Shown here one piece after another: positions 10,801-19,760 of a stretch of 64,000 nt of DNA. The translations under genes and the position numbers were made by a program. Below the pieces are notes generated by a model. It made no database searches and was not told the origin of the DNA. It saw nothing but the letters and a program-made list of their open reading frames with translations. Position 1 is the stretch's first letter. Every line of letters begins with the position of its first letter. The stretch comes from Pseudomonas hygromyciniae (GTDB lineage Bacteria > Pseudomonadota > Gammaproteobacteria > Pseudomonadales > Pseudomonadaceae): NCBI RefSeq assembly GCF_016925675.1, contig NZ_CP070506.1:2912501-2976500 (forward strand), given 5' to 3'.

Positions 10801-10977
10801 GCAGCACCGCGTTTGCCGTGGAAAGCTCACCGATGGTGCGCGATGCCGCATTGGTCGGCGCACGGGCCAGCCTGGCGCTGAGCAAGGATGCGCGGCTTAA
10901 CGTTGACTACAACGGCCTGCTGGCCAGCAAGGAGAAAAATCCATGGCGTGGGCTTGAGCCTCGACTGGGCGTTCTAG
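7865..10977 (+). pseudogene. pspB: Subtilase autotransporter PspB, frameshifted (probably by sequencing error)
   Basis: Tandem paralogue of pspA. The GTG start is preceded by AAGGAAGGTCACC. The first frame gives a signal peptide (GTAQA|APYV), Asp (GIFDQP), His (GDHGTHVGG) and Ser (NGTSMAAPHVAG) of an S8 protease. At the G6 run 9241-9246 the frame changes by +1 and the protein continues as VGAVVDAGKPTQRL into the same beta-repeat passenger and barrel as PspA. A second +1 in the A5 run 10935-10939 displaces the last residues; undoing it restores GVGLSLDWAF and stop at 10977, matching the PspA end. With both corrections the protein is about 1036 residues. If real, the indels would remove the barrel and abolish secretion. 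Confidence 0.88.
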
Positions 10978-11002
10978 ACCCTGAAGATCCAAAAAATGTG
11001 GG

Positions 11003-11385
11003 AACAGCTGCGCACTCTGGCTCTGCTGTTGCTGTTGCTCAGCTTTTGATCTGGCTTTTGATCTTAGGCGCCCCGTCAAACCACGCTGGCCGCAGACAGG
11101 TATTGCGCAGTGGGCACCCCGGCAGGATGCCGGGGTAGCCGCGACACGGCCATGGATGGCCGATCGCGGCGGGCCCACGGAGCAATGCCTGACTGCGGGC
11201 ATGCCGAGCCTAGGCGAGGCACCGAGTGGTGGGGCAAGAGCGTTTTGCTTACTTTTGCGCTCTACAAAAGTGAGCCGCCGTAAGGGCGGAACCAATAGCC
11301 GCCGTAACCGCAGCAACGGATATGTACACCCCCCCCAAAAACCATCAAAGAGTTGTGCAGATACATGGCCATCGCGGGCAAGTCG
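11003..11385 (+). repeat. Long structured intergenic repeat, copy 1
   Basis: About 380 bases filling most of the pspB-lipA gap (10978-11461). The same sequence recurs inverted at 19217-19597 and, diverged, at 19761-20110. It folds into an outer stem (11091-11115 with 11173-11197, about 21 of 25 paired) enclosing two hairpins: 11116-11136 (ACCCCGGCA/TGCCGGGGT) and a nested GCCGCG...CGCGGC with GGCCAT/ATGGCC inside. A second hairpin follows (GCTTACTTTTG/CAAAAGTGAGC). It ends in REP-like ATGGCCATCGCGGGCAAG. Open frames inside it are not conserved genes. Confidence 0.85.
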
Positions 11386-11461
11386 CACCGCAGCCCCCAC
11401 TATTACCGCATTCCAGCTGTCTTGGCTTTCTCGACAATTCCAACAAAAGAGAGGCAATACC

Positions 11462-13311
11462 ATGGGTGTCTATGACTACAAAAACCTAACCACCGAAGAC
11501 TCCAAAGCCCTGTTCGCCGACGCCATGGCGATCACGTTGTACTCCTACCACAACCTGGATAACGGCTTTGCCGTGGGTTATCAGCAAAACGGCTTCGGCC
11601 TGGGCTTGCCGGCCACCCTGGTGCAGGCGTTGCTGGGCAGCACCGACTCCCAGGGCGTGATCCCCGGCATCCCGTGGAACCCGGACTCGGAAAAAGCCGC
11701 CCTCGACGCGGTACAAAAGGCCGGTTGGACGCCCATCAGCGCCAGCACCCTGGACTATGCCGGCAAGGTCGATGCCCGAGGCACTTTCTTTGGCGAGAAA
11801 GCCGGTTATACCAGTGCCCAGGTCGAGGTCCTGGGCAAATACGATGACGCCGGCAAACTGCTGGAAATCGGCATCGCCTTCCGTGGCACATCGGGCCCCA
11901 GGGAGAACCTGATTGTCGACTCTATCGGCGATGTGATCAGTGACTTACTGGCCGCGTTCGGGCCGGCGGACTATGCCAAAAACTACGCAGGCGAGGCGTT
12001 TGGCACCTTGCTGGGCAAAGTCGCCGCGTATGCCAGCGCGCAGGGGCTGAGCGGCCAGGATGTACTGGTCAGCGGCCATAGCCTCGGTGGCCTGGCGGTC
12101 AATAGCATGGCGGACTTGAGCAACCACACCTGGGCGGGGTTCTACCAGGACGCCAACTATGTCGCCTACGCCTCGCCGACCCAGAGCAGTGGCGACAAGG
12201 TGCTGAACATCGGCTACGAAAACGACCCGGTTTATCGCGCCCTCGACGGTTCGGCGTTCAATCTGTCGTCCCTGGGCGTGCACGACCAACCGCACGCCTC
12301 CAGTGCCGACAACATCGTCAGCTTCAACGACCATTACGCCTCGACGCTGTGGAACATCCTGCCGTTTTCCATCCTCAACCTGCCGACGTGGATCTCCCAT
12401 TTACCCACGGGTTATGGCGATGGCATGAGCCGCATCCTTGAGTCGAAGTTCTATGAACTGACCAGCCGCGACTCGACGATCGTCGTCGCCAATCTGTCCG
12501 ACCCGGCCCGCGCTAATACCTGGGTGCAGGACCTCAATCGCAACGCCGAAGCCCACCAGGGCAGCACGTTCATTATCGGCAGCGACGGCAATGACCTGAT
12601 CCAGGGCGGCCGGGGCAACGATTACCTGGAGGGCCGTGCAGGCAACGATACTTTTCGTGATGGCGGTGGCTACAACATCCTGCTCGGCGGCTCGGGGTTC
12701 AATACCCTGGACTTGCAGCAGTCGCTGAAAAACGTCGAGGTGGCCAACGATGGCGCGGGCACCCTGTATATCCGCGACGGCCAAGGCGGCATCAGCCTGA
12801 CCCGCGACATGGGCGCGCTAGTGAGCAAGGAAAGCTATCTGTTGCTGTTGAGCAAGGATGTGACCCACAGCGTGACCGACAAAGGGCTGCTGGCGGGTAA
12901 GGACCTGACGGGCTATGCGACGTCGCTCAAGGGCGATACCGGCGCCAATGTGCTCAAGGCGGGCGATGGCGGGCAGTGGCTGTTTGGCCTGGAGGGTAAT
13001 GACCACCTGATCGGCGGCAAGGGCAATGATGTACTGGTGGGCGGTGCCGGCAATGACCTGCTGGAAGGGGGCGGCGGGCGCAATACCTTCCTGTTCGACG
13101 GCGACTTCGGCCAGGACCGGATCCTGGGCTATCAGTCGACGGACAAGCTGGTGTTCATGGGGTTGGCGGGGGGGTGGACGGGCAGTACAACTACCTCGAC
13201 CATGCCAAGGCCGTGGGCAGCGATACGCTGCTGACATTCGGCGATAACTCGGTGACGCTGGTGGGAGTGGGACTTGGCAGCCTGTCGGCGCAGGCGTTCG
13301 TCATCACCTAA
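11462..13311 (+). pseudogene. lipA: Family I.3 RTX lipase, frameshifted near the C-terminus
   Basis: Secreted triacylglycerol lipase of about 615 residues, the size of class I.3 enzymes such as that of P. fluorescens MIS38. The ATG at 11462 follows GAGAGG. The N-terminal catalytic domain carries Ser207 in GHSLGG. RTX nonapeptides follow (GSDGNDLIQGGRGNDYLEG; later GLEGNDHLIGGKGNDVLVGG), then a C-terminal type I secretion signal ending AQAFVIT. In the G7 run 13168-13174 the frame breaks; five Gs would give MGLAGVDGQYNYLDHAK and continue to the stop at 13311. As written, the reading frame ends at 13234 without the secretion signal. It is the last gene of the apr-psp-lip locus and should be exported by AprDEF. 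Confidence 0.9.
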
Positions 13312-13317
13312 AACAAA

Positions 13318-13347
13318 CTGTAGGAGTCGGCAAGCCGGCTCCTACAG
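13318..13347. terminator. Inverted repeat between convergent lipA and lipoprotein gene
   Basis: CTGTAGGAGTCGGC and GCCGGCTCCTACAG form a 14-base stem with one G-T pair and an AA loop. It lies 6 bases after the lipA stop and 7 bases from the stop of the opposite-strand gene, so it can serve as a bidirectional terminator. Its sequence is REP-like (compare 28312-28345). Confidence 0.65.
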
Positions 13348-13354
13348 TGTTCGG

Positions 13355-13573
13355 TCAGTCTTCCTTGCGCACCGTCGCGACATCCGCCGCCTTGACCCGT
13401 ACGCGCTTGCCGGCGATATCGGTGAATTCGTAAAAACCATCAGGCGTCTTGGCATTCGGCGTGTCTGTGGTCAGGTACTGAGTACCGTTCTGCAAGGTTA
13501 CGACGGTCGGCGTCGAGCAACCGGCCAATGCCAGAAACGTCATCACAGCCAGCGGCAGGCACCAGTTCTTCAT
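13355..13573 (-). CDS. Small YgdI/YgdR-type lipoprotein
   Basis: 72-residue protein with a lipoprotein signal (MKNWCLPLAVMTFLALAGC, lipobox LAGC) followed by an SH3-like YgdI/YgdR domain: VVTLQNGTQYLTTDTP...GFYEFTDIAGKRVRVKAADVATV. It should be anchored to the periplasmic face of a membrane; the role is unknown. I prefer the ATG at 13573 because AAGGG is about 8 bases upstream; another in-frame ATG two codons earlier (13579) is too close to that site. The gene is divergent from fan1 and convergent with lipA. Confidence 0.85.
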   Translation of the reverse strand: MKNWCLPLAVMTFLALAGCSTPTVVTLQNGTQYLTTDTPNAKTPDGFYEFTDIAGKRVRVKAADVATVRKED

Positions 13574-13767
13574 GTTCATAACCCTTACTCTCATCTTTCG
13601 AAAACCCCGTGCTCAACGGCTGCGGGCAACAAATGTTACGCGGATCCACCCCCATCTGATCACTTTTATACAAAAAGTTGCGTGCGCCACTGATCTATTA
13701 GCGATTGCAACGCGGGCCTGGCGACGGCACTCTGTATGCATAACCAGTGTTTGCCCAAGTGCCCGTC

Positions 13768-15418
13768 ATGTCCAACCCCCTCGAAGACCCGTTCTACTAC
13801 CTGCATAACTTCCAGCAAGTGCTCGACTGGCTCGGGCAACGCTATGCCGACGTGCTGGATGATGAAGAACAGCGTTTCATTGCGCGGTTCAGCCAGTTGC
13901 CGCAACCGGCCCAAGCGTTGCTGGTGCGCATGGTGATGCGCAAGGGCGTGCATTTTCGGGCAAGCAAGCTCAATTACGTCGAGATCGGCCCGGCTGATTT
14001 GGCCGTGCAGCCGTTGCTGGCCCACGGTTGGGTCAGTGAGCAGGGCCTGCTGTCGATTGAAGAGGTGTGGGGGCAATTGCAAAAAGGCGAGGTTCTGCAG
14101 GCGTTCAAGCCCTGGATCGAGCTGCCCAGGGGCAAGAAATCCGATTGGCTACCCGGCTTATCGACGCGGTTCACCGAGCCACGGACGTTTGCACAGTGGT
14201 GCCCGCAATTGGACGAGCGCCTTTACAGCCTGACGGTGATGGACCTGTGTGACCGCCTGCGCCTGATGTTCTTCGGCAACCTGTACCAGGACTGGTCGGA
14301 ATTTGTGTTGGCGGACTTGGGGATCTACACCTACGAAAAGGTTGAGTTCTGTGCCGAGTCCCGGGGGCTGCGCCATCGTGACGATGTGTCTGGCCTGCTG
14401 TTCCTGCATCAATGCCAGCAGACCTTCGAGGCGGGCGAACCGCTGGAAGAGGTGCTGGCGCAGATTGCCACGCTGAGCACCGATAACCCCTGGCTGGAGA
14501 AACGTCGGGCCAAGCTGCTGTTCCAGGTTGGCCAGCATTGCGAACGGCTTGCTGAACTGGCCCTGGCCGAGGTGATCTATCGCGAGTGTGCCTATCCCGG
14601 CGCCCGCGCACGGCTGATCCGGGTGCTCGAGCGTCAGGAGCATTTCGCCCAGGCGATGGTCCTGGCCCTGGAGGCCCAGGCCGCGCCACAAAGCGCGGCC
14701 GAGCAGCAGCACCTGTTGCGGGTCCTGCCGCGGTTGCGGCGCAAACTGGGCGAGCCGGCGCAGCCCAAGCCCAAACCCCAGGTGATCCAGCGCCTGGACC
14801 TGGAACTGCCATTCCCGGAACCGGTGGCCGCCGTCGAGTTCTGCGTGCAGGCGCATCTGGAGGATGAAGCGGGGCCGGTGCACTACGTCGAGAACACCCC
14901 TGATCAACTCGCTGTTCGGCCTGTTGTGCTGGCCGGCGATCTTCGCGCCGTTGCCTGGCTCGTTCTTTCACCCGTTCCAGCGCGGGCCGGTGGATTTGCA
15001 CAGTGAAGACTTCCAGCAGCGCCGCGCCGACCTGTTCGCCGCCTGCCTGGACCAACTGCATGACCAGCGCTACAAAACCACGATCCGCCAGCGCTACGCC
15101 GAAAAGTGGGGGATCCAGTCGCCCTTTGTGTTCTGGAATGTGTTGAGCGAAGAGTTGCTCGAGCAGGCGCTCGATTGCCTGCCTGCCGCGCACCTGCGGC
15201 ATTGGTTCGACCGCCTGTTGCTGGATATCCGCGCCAATCGTGCCGGCATGCCGGATCTGATCCAGTTCTGGCCGGCGCAAAAAACCTACCGCATGATCGA
15301 AGTCAAAGGCCCGGGCGACCGCCTGCAGGACAACCAATTGCGCTGGCTGGAGTTCTGCAGCGAGCACCAGATGCCGGTTACCGTGTGCTATGTACGCTGG
15401 GCGGAGCAGGGCGCTTGA
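13768..15418 (+). pseudogene. FAN1-type VRR-NUC structure-specific nuclease, frameshifted
   Basis: Reconstructed length is about 549 residues, the size of bacterial FAN1 proteins. The N-terminal part (from MSNPLEDPFYYLHNFQQVL) holds the SAP-like and TPR-like helical regions. The C-terminal part has the VRR-NUC catalytic core: MPDLIQFW, then MIEVKGPGDRLQDNQLRWLEF, giving the D...ExK metal site and downstream Q. An extra C in the run 14897-14900 switches frame; three Cs give VENTLINSLFGLL and join the halves. The enzyme class cuts 5' flaps and interstrand cross-link intermediates. It overlaps the helicase start by 4 bases. Confidence 0.88.
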
Positions 15419-17667
15419 GCTACACCGTTGCGGTACGGGCATTGTGCGAGTTTACCGCCAAGGTGGGTGATCTTGATCTGCGGTTCACCCCCTCACCCAG
15501 TGCCCAGGAAGGCATGCTCGGCCACCGTACCGTGGCGTCCCGCCGTAGCGCGCACTACCAGAGTGAAGTGGCCCTGGAAGGCCTCTACCAGCAGTTGACC
15601 GTACGCGGCCGCGCCGATGGCTATGATCCGGATCGCAATGTGCTGGAAGAGGTCAAGACCTACCGTGGCGACCTGGATGCCCAGCCGGCCAACCATCGGC
15701 TACTGCACTGGGCCCAGGCCAAAGTCTATGGCTGGCTGATGTGCAGCAAGCTGGGGCTGCCCGAGATCGGGCTGGCGCTGGTGTATTTCGATATCGTCAG
15801 CGAGCGCGAAACCGTAGTAAGCCAAGTGTGTGCGGTTGATGACCTGGAGACGTTCTTCAATCGCCAGTGTGCGTTGTTTCTCGGCTGGGCCGAGCAGCAG
15901 GCGCAACGGCGACTGGCCCGCGACGCCGGCGCCACCGCCCTGGCTTTTCCCCACGCGGCCTTTCGCCTGGGCCAGCGTACCCTCGCCGAGTCGGTGTACA
16001 AGGCCGTCAGCACCGGGCGCTGCCTGATGGCGCAGGCGCCCACGGGGATCGGCAAGACCATTGGCACGGTGTTTCCGATACTCAAGGCCATGGCGCCGCA
16101 GCAGTTGGACAAGCTGTTCTTTCTGACGGCCAAGACCCCTGGCCGCAAACTGGCGCTGGACGCAGTGCAGATACTGCACGCCAGTGCCGACCTGCCATTG
16201 CACGTGCTGGAGCTGGTGGCACGGGACAAGGCCTGCGAGCACCTGGACAAAGCCTGTCACGGTGACTCCTGCCCGCTGGCCAAGGGCTTTTATGATCGCC
16301 TGCCGGCCGCGCGCGAGGCGGCAGCCAAGGTCCGGTTGCTGGACCAACGCAATCTACGCGAGGTGGCACTGGCCCATGGGGTGTGCCCGTATTACCTGAG
16401 CCAGGAGATGGCGCGCTGGTGCGACATGGTGGTCGCCGACTACAACTATTACTTCGATTTTGGCGCGATGCTGTTTGGCCTGGCCCAGCTCAACCAATGG
16501 CGGGTCGCGGTGCTGGTGGACGAAGCCCATAACCTGGTGGAGCGGGGCCGCGCGATGTACAGCGCCGACCTCGATCAATTTTCCCTCAAGACCTTGCGCG
16601 ATGCCGCCCCCGAGCCGTTGAAAAAACCGTTGCAGCGGCTCAACCGTGAATGGAATGCGCTGCACAAGGAGCAGGTCAAGGTGTATCAGGCCTATGCCAG
16701 CAAACCGGACAAGCTGTTGCAGGCCCTGGCCCTGTGTACCAGTGCCATGGGCGAGTATTTCAATGATCACCCCCAGGCGCTCACGGGCGAGCTGCAAGGC
16801 TTTTACTTCGAGGCGTTGCAGTTCGCCAAGGTGGCGGAGCTGTTCAACGAGCAGTTTATTTTTGATATCGCTCAGCGCGATCCACAGGCCAAGCGGCGTT
16901 TCTCACGCTTGAGCCTGCGTAACGTGGTGCCGGCCGAATTTATCCGCCCACGCTTGACGGCGGCCCGTAGCAGCGTGCTGTTTTCCGCGACCCTGAGCCC
17001 CCGGCATTACTATGCCAACCTGCTGGGCTTGCCGCTGGATACCGCATGGGTCGACGTGGAATCGCCATTCGATGCCGCACAGTTGCAGGTACACATCATC
17101 GACCGCATCTCCACGCGCTTTGTGCATCGCCAAGCGTCCCTGGCGCCCATCGTCGCGCTGATCGCCGAGCAGTTCGAACGTACGCCGGGCAACTACCTGG
17201 CGTTTTTCAGCAGTTTCGATTACCAGCAGCAAGTGGCGCAGTTGCTGGCTGAACGGCATCCGTCGATTCCTACCTGGCATCAATCACGGGGCATGGCCGA
17301 GGCCGAGCGCCAGGCCTTCCTTGACCAGTTCACCCAGCACAGCCAGGGTGTGGGGTTTGCCGTGCTGGGCGGGGCGTTCGGCGAGGGTATCGACTTGCCT
17401 GGCGCGCGCCTGATTGGCGCCTTTATCGCCACCCTGGGCCTGGCGCAACTCAACCCGGTCAACGAGCAGATGAAACTGCGCATGGGTGCGATGTTCGGGG
17501 CGGGGTATGACTACACCTACCTGTATCCCGGGATCCAGAAGGTGGTGCAGGCGGCAGGCCGGGTGATTCGCACCCAGCAGGACCAAGGGGTGGTGATGCT
17601 GATCGATGACCGTTTTGCCGAACCCAAGGTACGGCCATTGCTGCCGCGCTGGTGGTCGGTGACCTGA
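15415..17667 (+). CDS. PD-(D/E)XK nuclease-DEAH helicase fusion (XPD/DinG-like)
   Basis: 750-residue protein starting at TTG 15415, which overlaps the fan1 stop and has GGAG 8 bases upstream. Residues about 1-115 look like a RecB/Cas4-type nuclease: RADGYDPD then LEEVKTYRG (D...ExK). The helicase core has APTGIGKT (Walker A, about 209), a cysteine cluster CEHLDKACHGDSCPLAKG...GVCPYY typical of the Fe-S domain of XPD relatives, VLVDEAHN (motif II) and motif VI region VQAAGRVIRTQQD. This is superfamily 2 with likely 5'-3' unwinding. Coupling to FAN1 suggests the two act together in cross-link or replication-fork repair. Confidence 0.9.
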   Translation: MSYTVAVRALCEFTAKVGDLDLRFTPSPSAQEGMLGHRTVASRRSAHYQSEVALEGLYQQLTVRGRADGYDPDRNVLEEVKTYRGDLDAQPANHRLLHWAQAKVYGWLMCSKLGLPEIGLALVYFDIVSERETVVSQVCAVDDLETFFNRQCALFLGWAEQQAQRRLARDAGATALAFPHAAFRLGQRTLAESVYKAVSTGRCLMAQAPTGIGKTIGTVFPILKAMAPQQLDKLFFLTAKTPGRKLALDAVQILHASADLPLHVLELVARDKACEHLDKACHGDSCPLAKGFYDRLPAAREAAAKVRLLDQRNLREVALAHGVCPYYLSQEMARWCDMVVADYNYYFDFGAMLFGLAQLNQWRVAVLVDEAHNLVERGRAMYSADLDQFSLKTLRDAAPEPLKKPLQRLNREWNALHKEQVKVYQAYASKPDKLLQALALCTSAMGEYFNDHPQALTGELQGFYFEALQFAKVAELFNEQFIFDIAQRDPQAKRRFSRLSLRNVVPAEFIRPRLTAARSSVLFSATLSPRHYYANLLGLPLDTAWVDVESPFDAAQLQVHIIDRISTRFVHRQASLAPIVALIAEQFERTPGNYLAFFSSFDYQQQVAQLLAERHPSIPTWHQSRGMAEAERQAFLDQFTQHSQGVGFAVLGGAFGEGIDLPGARLIGAFIATLGLAQLNPVNEQMKLRMGAMFGAGYDYTYLYPGIQKVVQAAGRVIRTQQDQGVVMLIDDRFAEPKVRPLLPRWWSVT

Positions 17668-17746
17668 GGTATTTGCTCCGTCAATGATGCTGGCGCGGGG
17701 TGCGCCGGTGGGGCAGTCTGCAGCAGTCCCCCCATGGAGCTGTGTG

Positions 17747-18682
17747 ATGAGTGCTATCGAACAACAGACGATCCAGGTCAACGGCATTCAATTGAGCCTG
17801 CATATCGCCGGCCCCGAGAGCGGCCCGCCCGTGTGGCTGCTCCATGGCTTTCCCGAATGCTGGCACTCCTGGCGCCAGCAGATCCCCGTGCTGGCAGCCG
17901 CCGGGTATCGCGTATTTGTGCCTGAAATGCGGGGCTATGGGCGCAGCAGCGCGCCTGCCGAGATTGCCGACTACGACCTGTTGACCCTGTGCGCGGATAT
18001 CCAGGGGGCCATGGACCTGTTCGGCCACCACCGGGTAGCGATGGTCGGCCATGACTGGGGCGCAGTGGTGGCCTGGCACCTGGCCTTGCTGGAACCAGAA
18101 CGCATCAGCGCCCTGGTCACGATGTCGGTGCCCTTCGCCGGTCGCCCCCGCAGACCGGTGATCGAGATCATGCGCGAGCTGTATGCCGACCGGTTCAACT
18201 ACATCCTGTACTTCCAGCAACCCGGCGTGGCGGAGCAGGAACTGGAAGCCGATATCGAACGCACCTTGCGTCTGTTCATGCAGGATCAGGATGTATTCCT
18301 GCAACAAAAGCCGGCCACCGCCACCTTGCTGGACGGCGTCGCGCTGCCGGGTGCCTTGCCGGCCTGGTGCAGCCGGCAGGATCTGGATATCTATGTGCAA
18401 ACCTTTGCCAATGGCTTTCGCGGGCCGCTGAACTGGTATCGCAACTTCGAGCGCAACTGGCAGCGCACCGAGTTTCTGGCGGGCCGGCAGGTGTTGCAAC
18501 CGACGCTGTTTTTGATCGGCGACCGTGATCCAGTGGGCGTGTTTGAGGCGCACACCCTCAAGCGCATGCCCGAGGTGGTGCCACAGTTGGAGCAGCAGGT
18601 GCTTGCCAACTGCGGGCACTGGATCCAGGTGGAGCAGGGCGCGCAGGTCAATACGTTGATGCTGGCGTTCCTGCAGAGTTAG
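17747..18682 (+). CDS. Alpha/beta hydrolase, epoxide hydrolase-like
   Basis: 311-residue cytoplasmic hydrolase. The oxyanion motif is LLHGFPECWHSW (HGxP), the nucleophile elbow is GHDWGA with Asp as nucleophile, and the C-terminal acid and base are in LIGDRDPVG and NCGHWIQVEQ. An Asp nucleophile and HGxP are the marks of epoxide hydrolases and haloalkane dehalogenases; the FPECW stretch and length favour epoxide hydrolase. The ATG at 17747 follows GGAG. It ends convergently with the NTF2-like gene, with overlapping stop codons. The substrate is unknown. Confidence 0.87.
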   Translation: MSAIEQQTIQVNGIQLSLHIAGPESGPPVWLLHGFPECWHSWRQQIPVLAAAGYRVFVPEMRGYGRSSAPAEIADYDLLTLCADIQGAMDLFGHHRVAMVGHDWGAVVAWHLALLEPERISALVTMSVPFAGRPRRPVIEIMRELYADRFNYILYFQQPGVAEQELEADIERTLRLFMQDQDVFLQQKPATATLLDGVALPGALPAWCSRQDLDIYVQTFANGFRGPLNWYRNFERNWQRTEFLAGRQVLQPTLFLIGDRDPVGVFEAHTLKRMPEVVPQLEQQVLANCGHWIQVEQGAQVNTLMLAFLQS

Positions 18683-19098
18683 CCCTTGGAAGGCGCTAGA
18701 CGTCGGCCCATTTCCTCACCAAGGGCCTGGAGGCCGCTCAACGGGCGGACCATCACTTCAAATTCGATGATCTGCCCCTCTTCGTTGAAGCGGATCAGGT
18801 CGATGCCCTTGAGCTGTTTGTCGCCCACTCGCGCGCTGAACTCCAGTACCACACTGTGGCCGTCGGCGCTGGCCAGTTCACGGTGGTAGCGGAAGTCCTC
18901 AAATACGGTAAACACGGTGTTGAGGATCATCGAAACGACGGCGGCGCCGGGGTAGGGGGTGTGGGCCATCGGCGAGCGAAACACCGCGTCAGGCGCCAGC
19001 AGTTCGGGCAGGGCCTTGAGGTCGGCAGTGGCCAGCATGGTGTGCCAGCGCTTCAGGGTATGGGCGGCCCCAGGGGATAATTGCAGAGCTTCGGACAT
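18679..19098 (-). CDS. NTF2-like / SnoaL-like family protein
   Basis: 139-residue single-domain protein of the SnoaL/NTF2-like fold: helical start with ALQLSPGAAHTLKRWHTMLATADLKALPELLAPDAVFRSP, then beta strands (DGHSVVLEFSARVGDKQLKGIDLIRFNEEGQIIEFEVMVRPL). Such proteins include isomerases, hydrolases and non-enzymatic binding proteins, so no reaction is assigned. The stop codon overlaps that of the convergent hydrolase. The upstream side leads into the repeat cluster. Confidence 0.82.
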   Translation of the reverse strand: MSEALQLSPGAAHTLKRWHTMLATADLKALPELLAPDAVFRSPMAHTPYPGAAVVSMILNTVFTVFEDFRYHRELASADGHSVVLEFSARVGDKQLKGIDLIRFNEEGQIIEFEVMVRPLSGLQALGEEMGRRLAPSKG

Positions 19099-19216
19099 GG
19101 TCTGTACCTGTTCTTATGAGTGTTGAGCAACCATAAGAGCAGCTGCGAGGGGGGATCAATGATCCAAACTGACAGTTATATGGCTGGAGCAAACAGCAGA
19201 GCTGTGTGGACTTGAT

Positions 19217-19597
19217 CGCGATGGGCATGAGTATCTGCACAACTCTTTGGTGGTTTTTGGGGTTGGGTACATATCCGTTGCTGCGGTTACGGCGGCTATT
19301 GGTTCCGCCCTTACGGCGGCTCACTTTTGTAGAGCCGGAGTGCCGGCCCAGTCCAAAGTAAGCAAAACGCTCTTGCCCCACCACTTGGTGCCTCGCCTAG
19401 GCTCGGCATGCCCGCAGTCAGGCATTGCTCCGTGGGCCCGCCGCGATCGGCCATCCATGGCCGTGTCGCGGCTACCCCGGCATCCTGCCGGGGTGCCCAC
19501 TGCGCAATACCTGCCTGCGGCCAGCGTGGTTTGACGGGGCGCCCAAGATCAAAAACAGAGCAACAGCAACAGCAACGCCAGAGCGCGGAGCTGCTTT
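19217..19597 (-). repeat. Long structured intergenic repeat, copy 2 (inverted)
   Basis: Reverse-strand copy of the element at 11003-11385, nearly identical through the three-way-junction part: outer arms 19413-19437 and 19495-19519. It differs from copy 1 in the distal hairpin, where it has a GGACTGGGCCGGCACTCCGG insert-like stretch also seen in copy 3. It lies 118 bases beyond the start of the NTF2-like gene. The 19099-20141 interval holds this copy, a REPIN and copy 3; I see no gene in it. Confidence 0.85.
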
Positions 19598-19601
19598 CCC
19601 C

Positions 19602-19706
19602 TGTGGGAGCGGCGGTGCGACGATTCGACTTGCTCGCGAATGCGGAGTGTCAGTCAATACATTTATCAACTGACAGACTGCATTCGCGAGCAAGCCCGCT
19701 CCCACA
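19602..19706. repeat. REPIN (paired inverted REP sequences)
   Basis: TGTGGGAGCGGCGG...TTGCTCGCGAA and TTCGCGAGCAAGCCCGCTCCCACA face each other across about 40 bases, which contain a further weaker inverted repeat (TGTCAGTC.../GACTGACA-like). The core GTGGGAGCGGGCTTGCTCGCGAA is a well-known Pseudomonas REP type mobilised by RAYT transposases. No RAYT gene is in the window. Confidence 0.85.
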
Positions 19707-19760
19707 AGGGTACGCGCACGCTTCGACGATCAGGTCGGCTGTCAGGCCGCCTCGTTTTGC

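Noticed and set aside
11156..11461. N-terminal extension of the lipase frame through the repeat
   Set aside because: The 102 extra codons translate the intergenic repeat; the lipase starts at ATG 11462 by family length and SD.
15106..15414. N-terminal extension of the helicase frame upstream of 15415
   Set aside because: It overlaps the confirmed C-terminal catalytic part of FAN1 in another frame; TTG 15415 has the SD and coupling.
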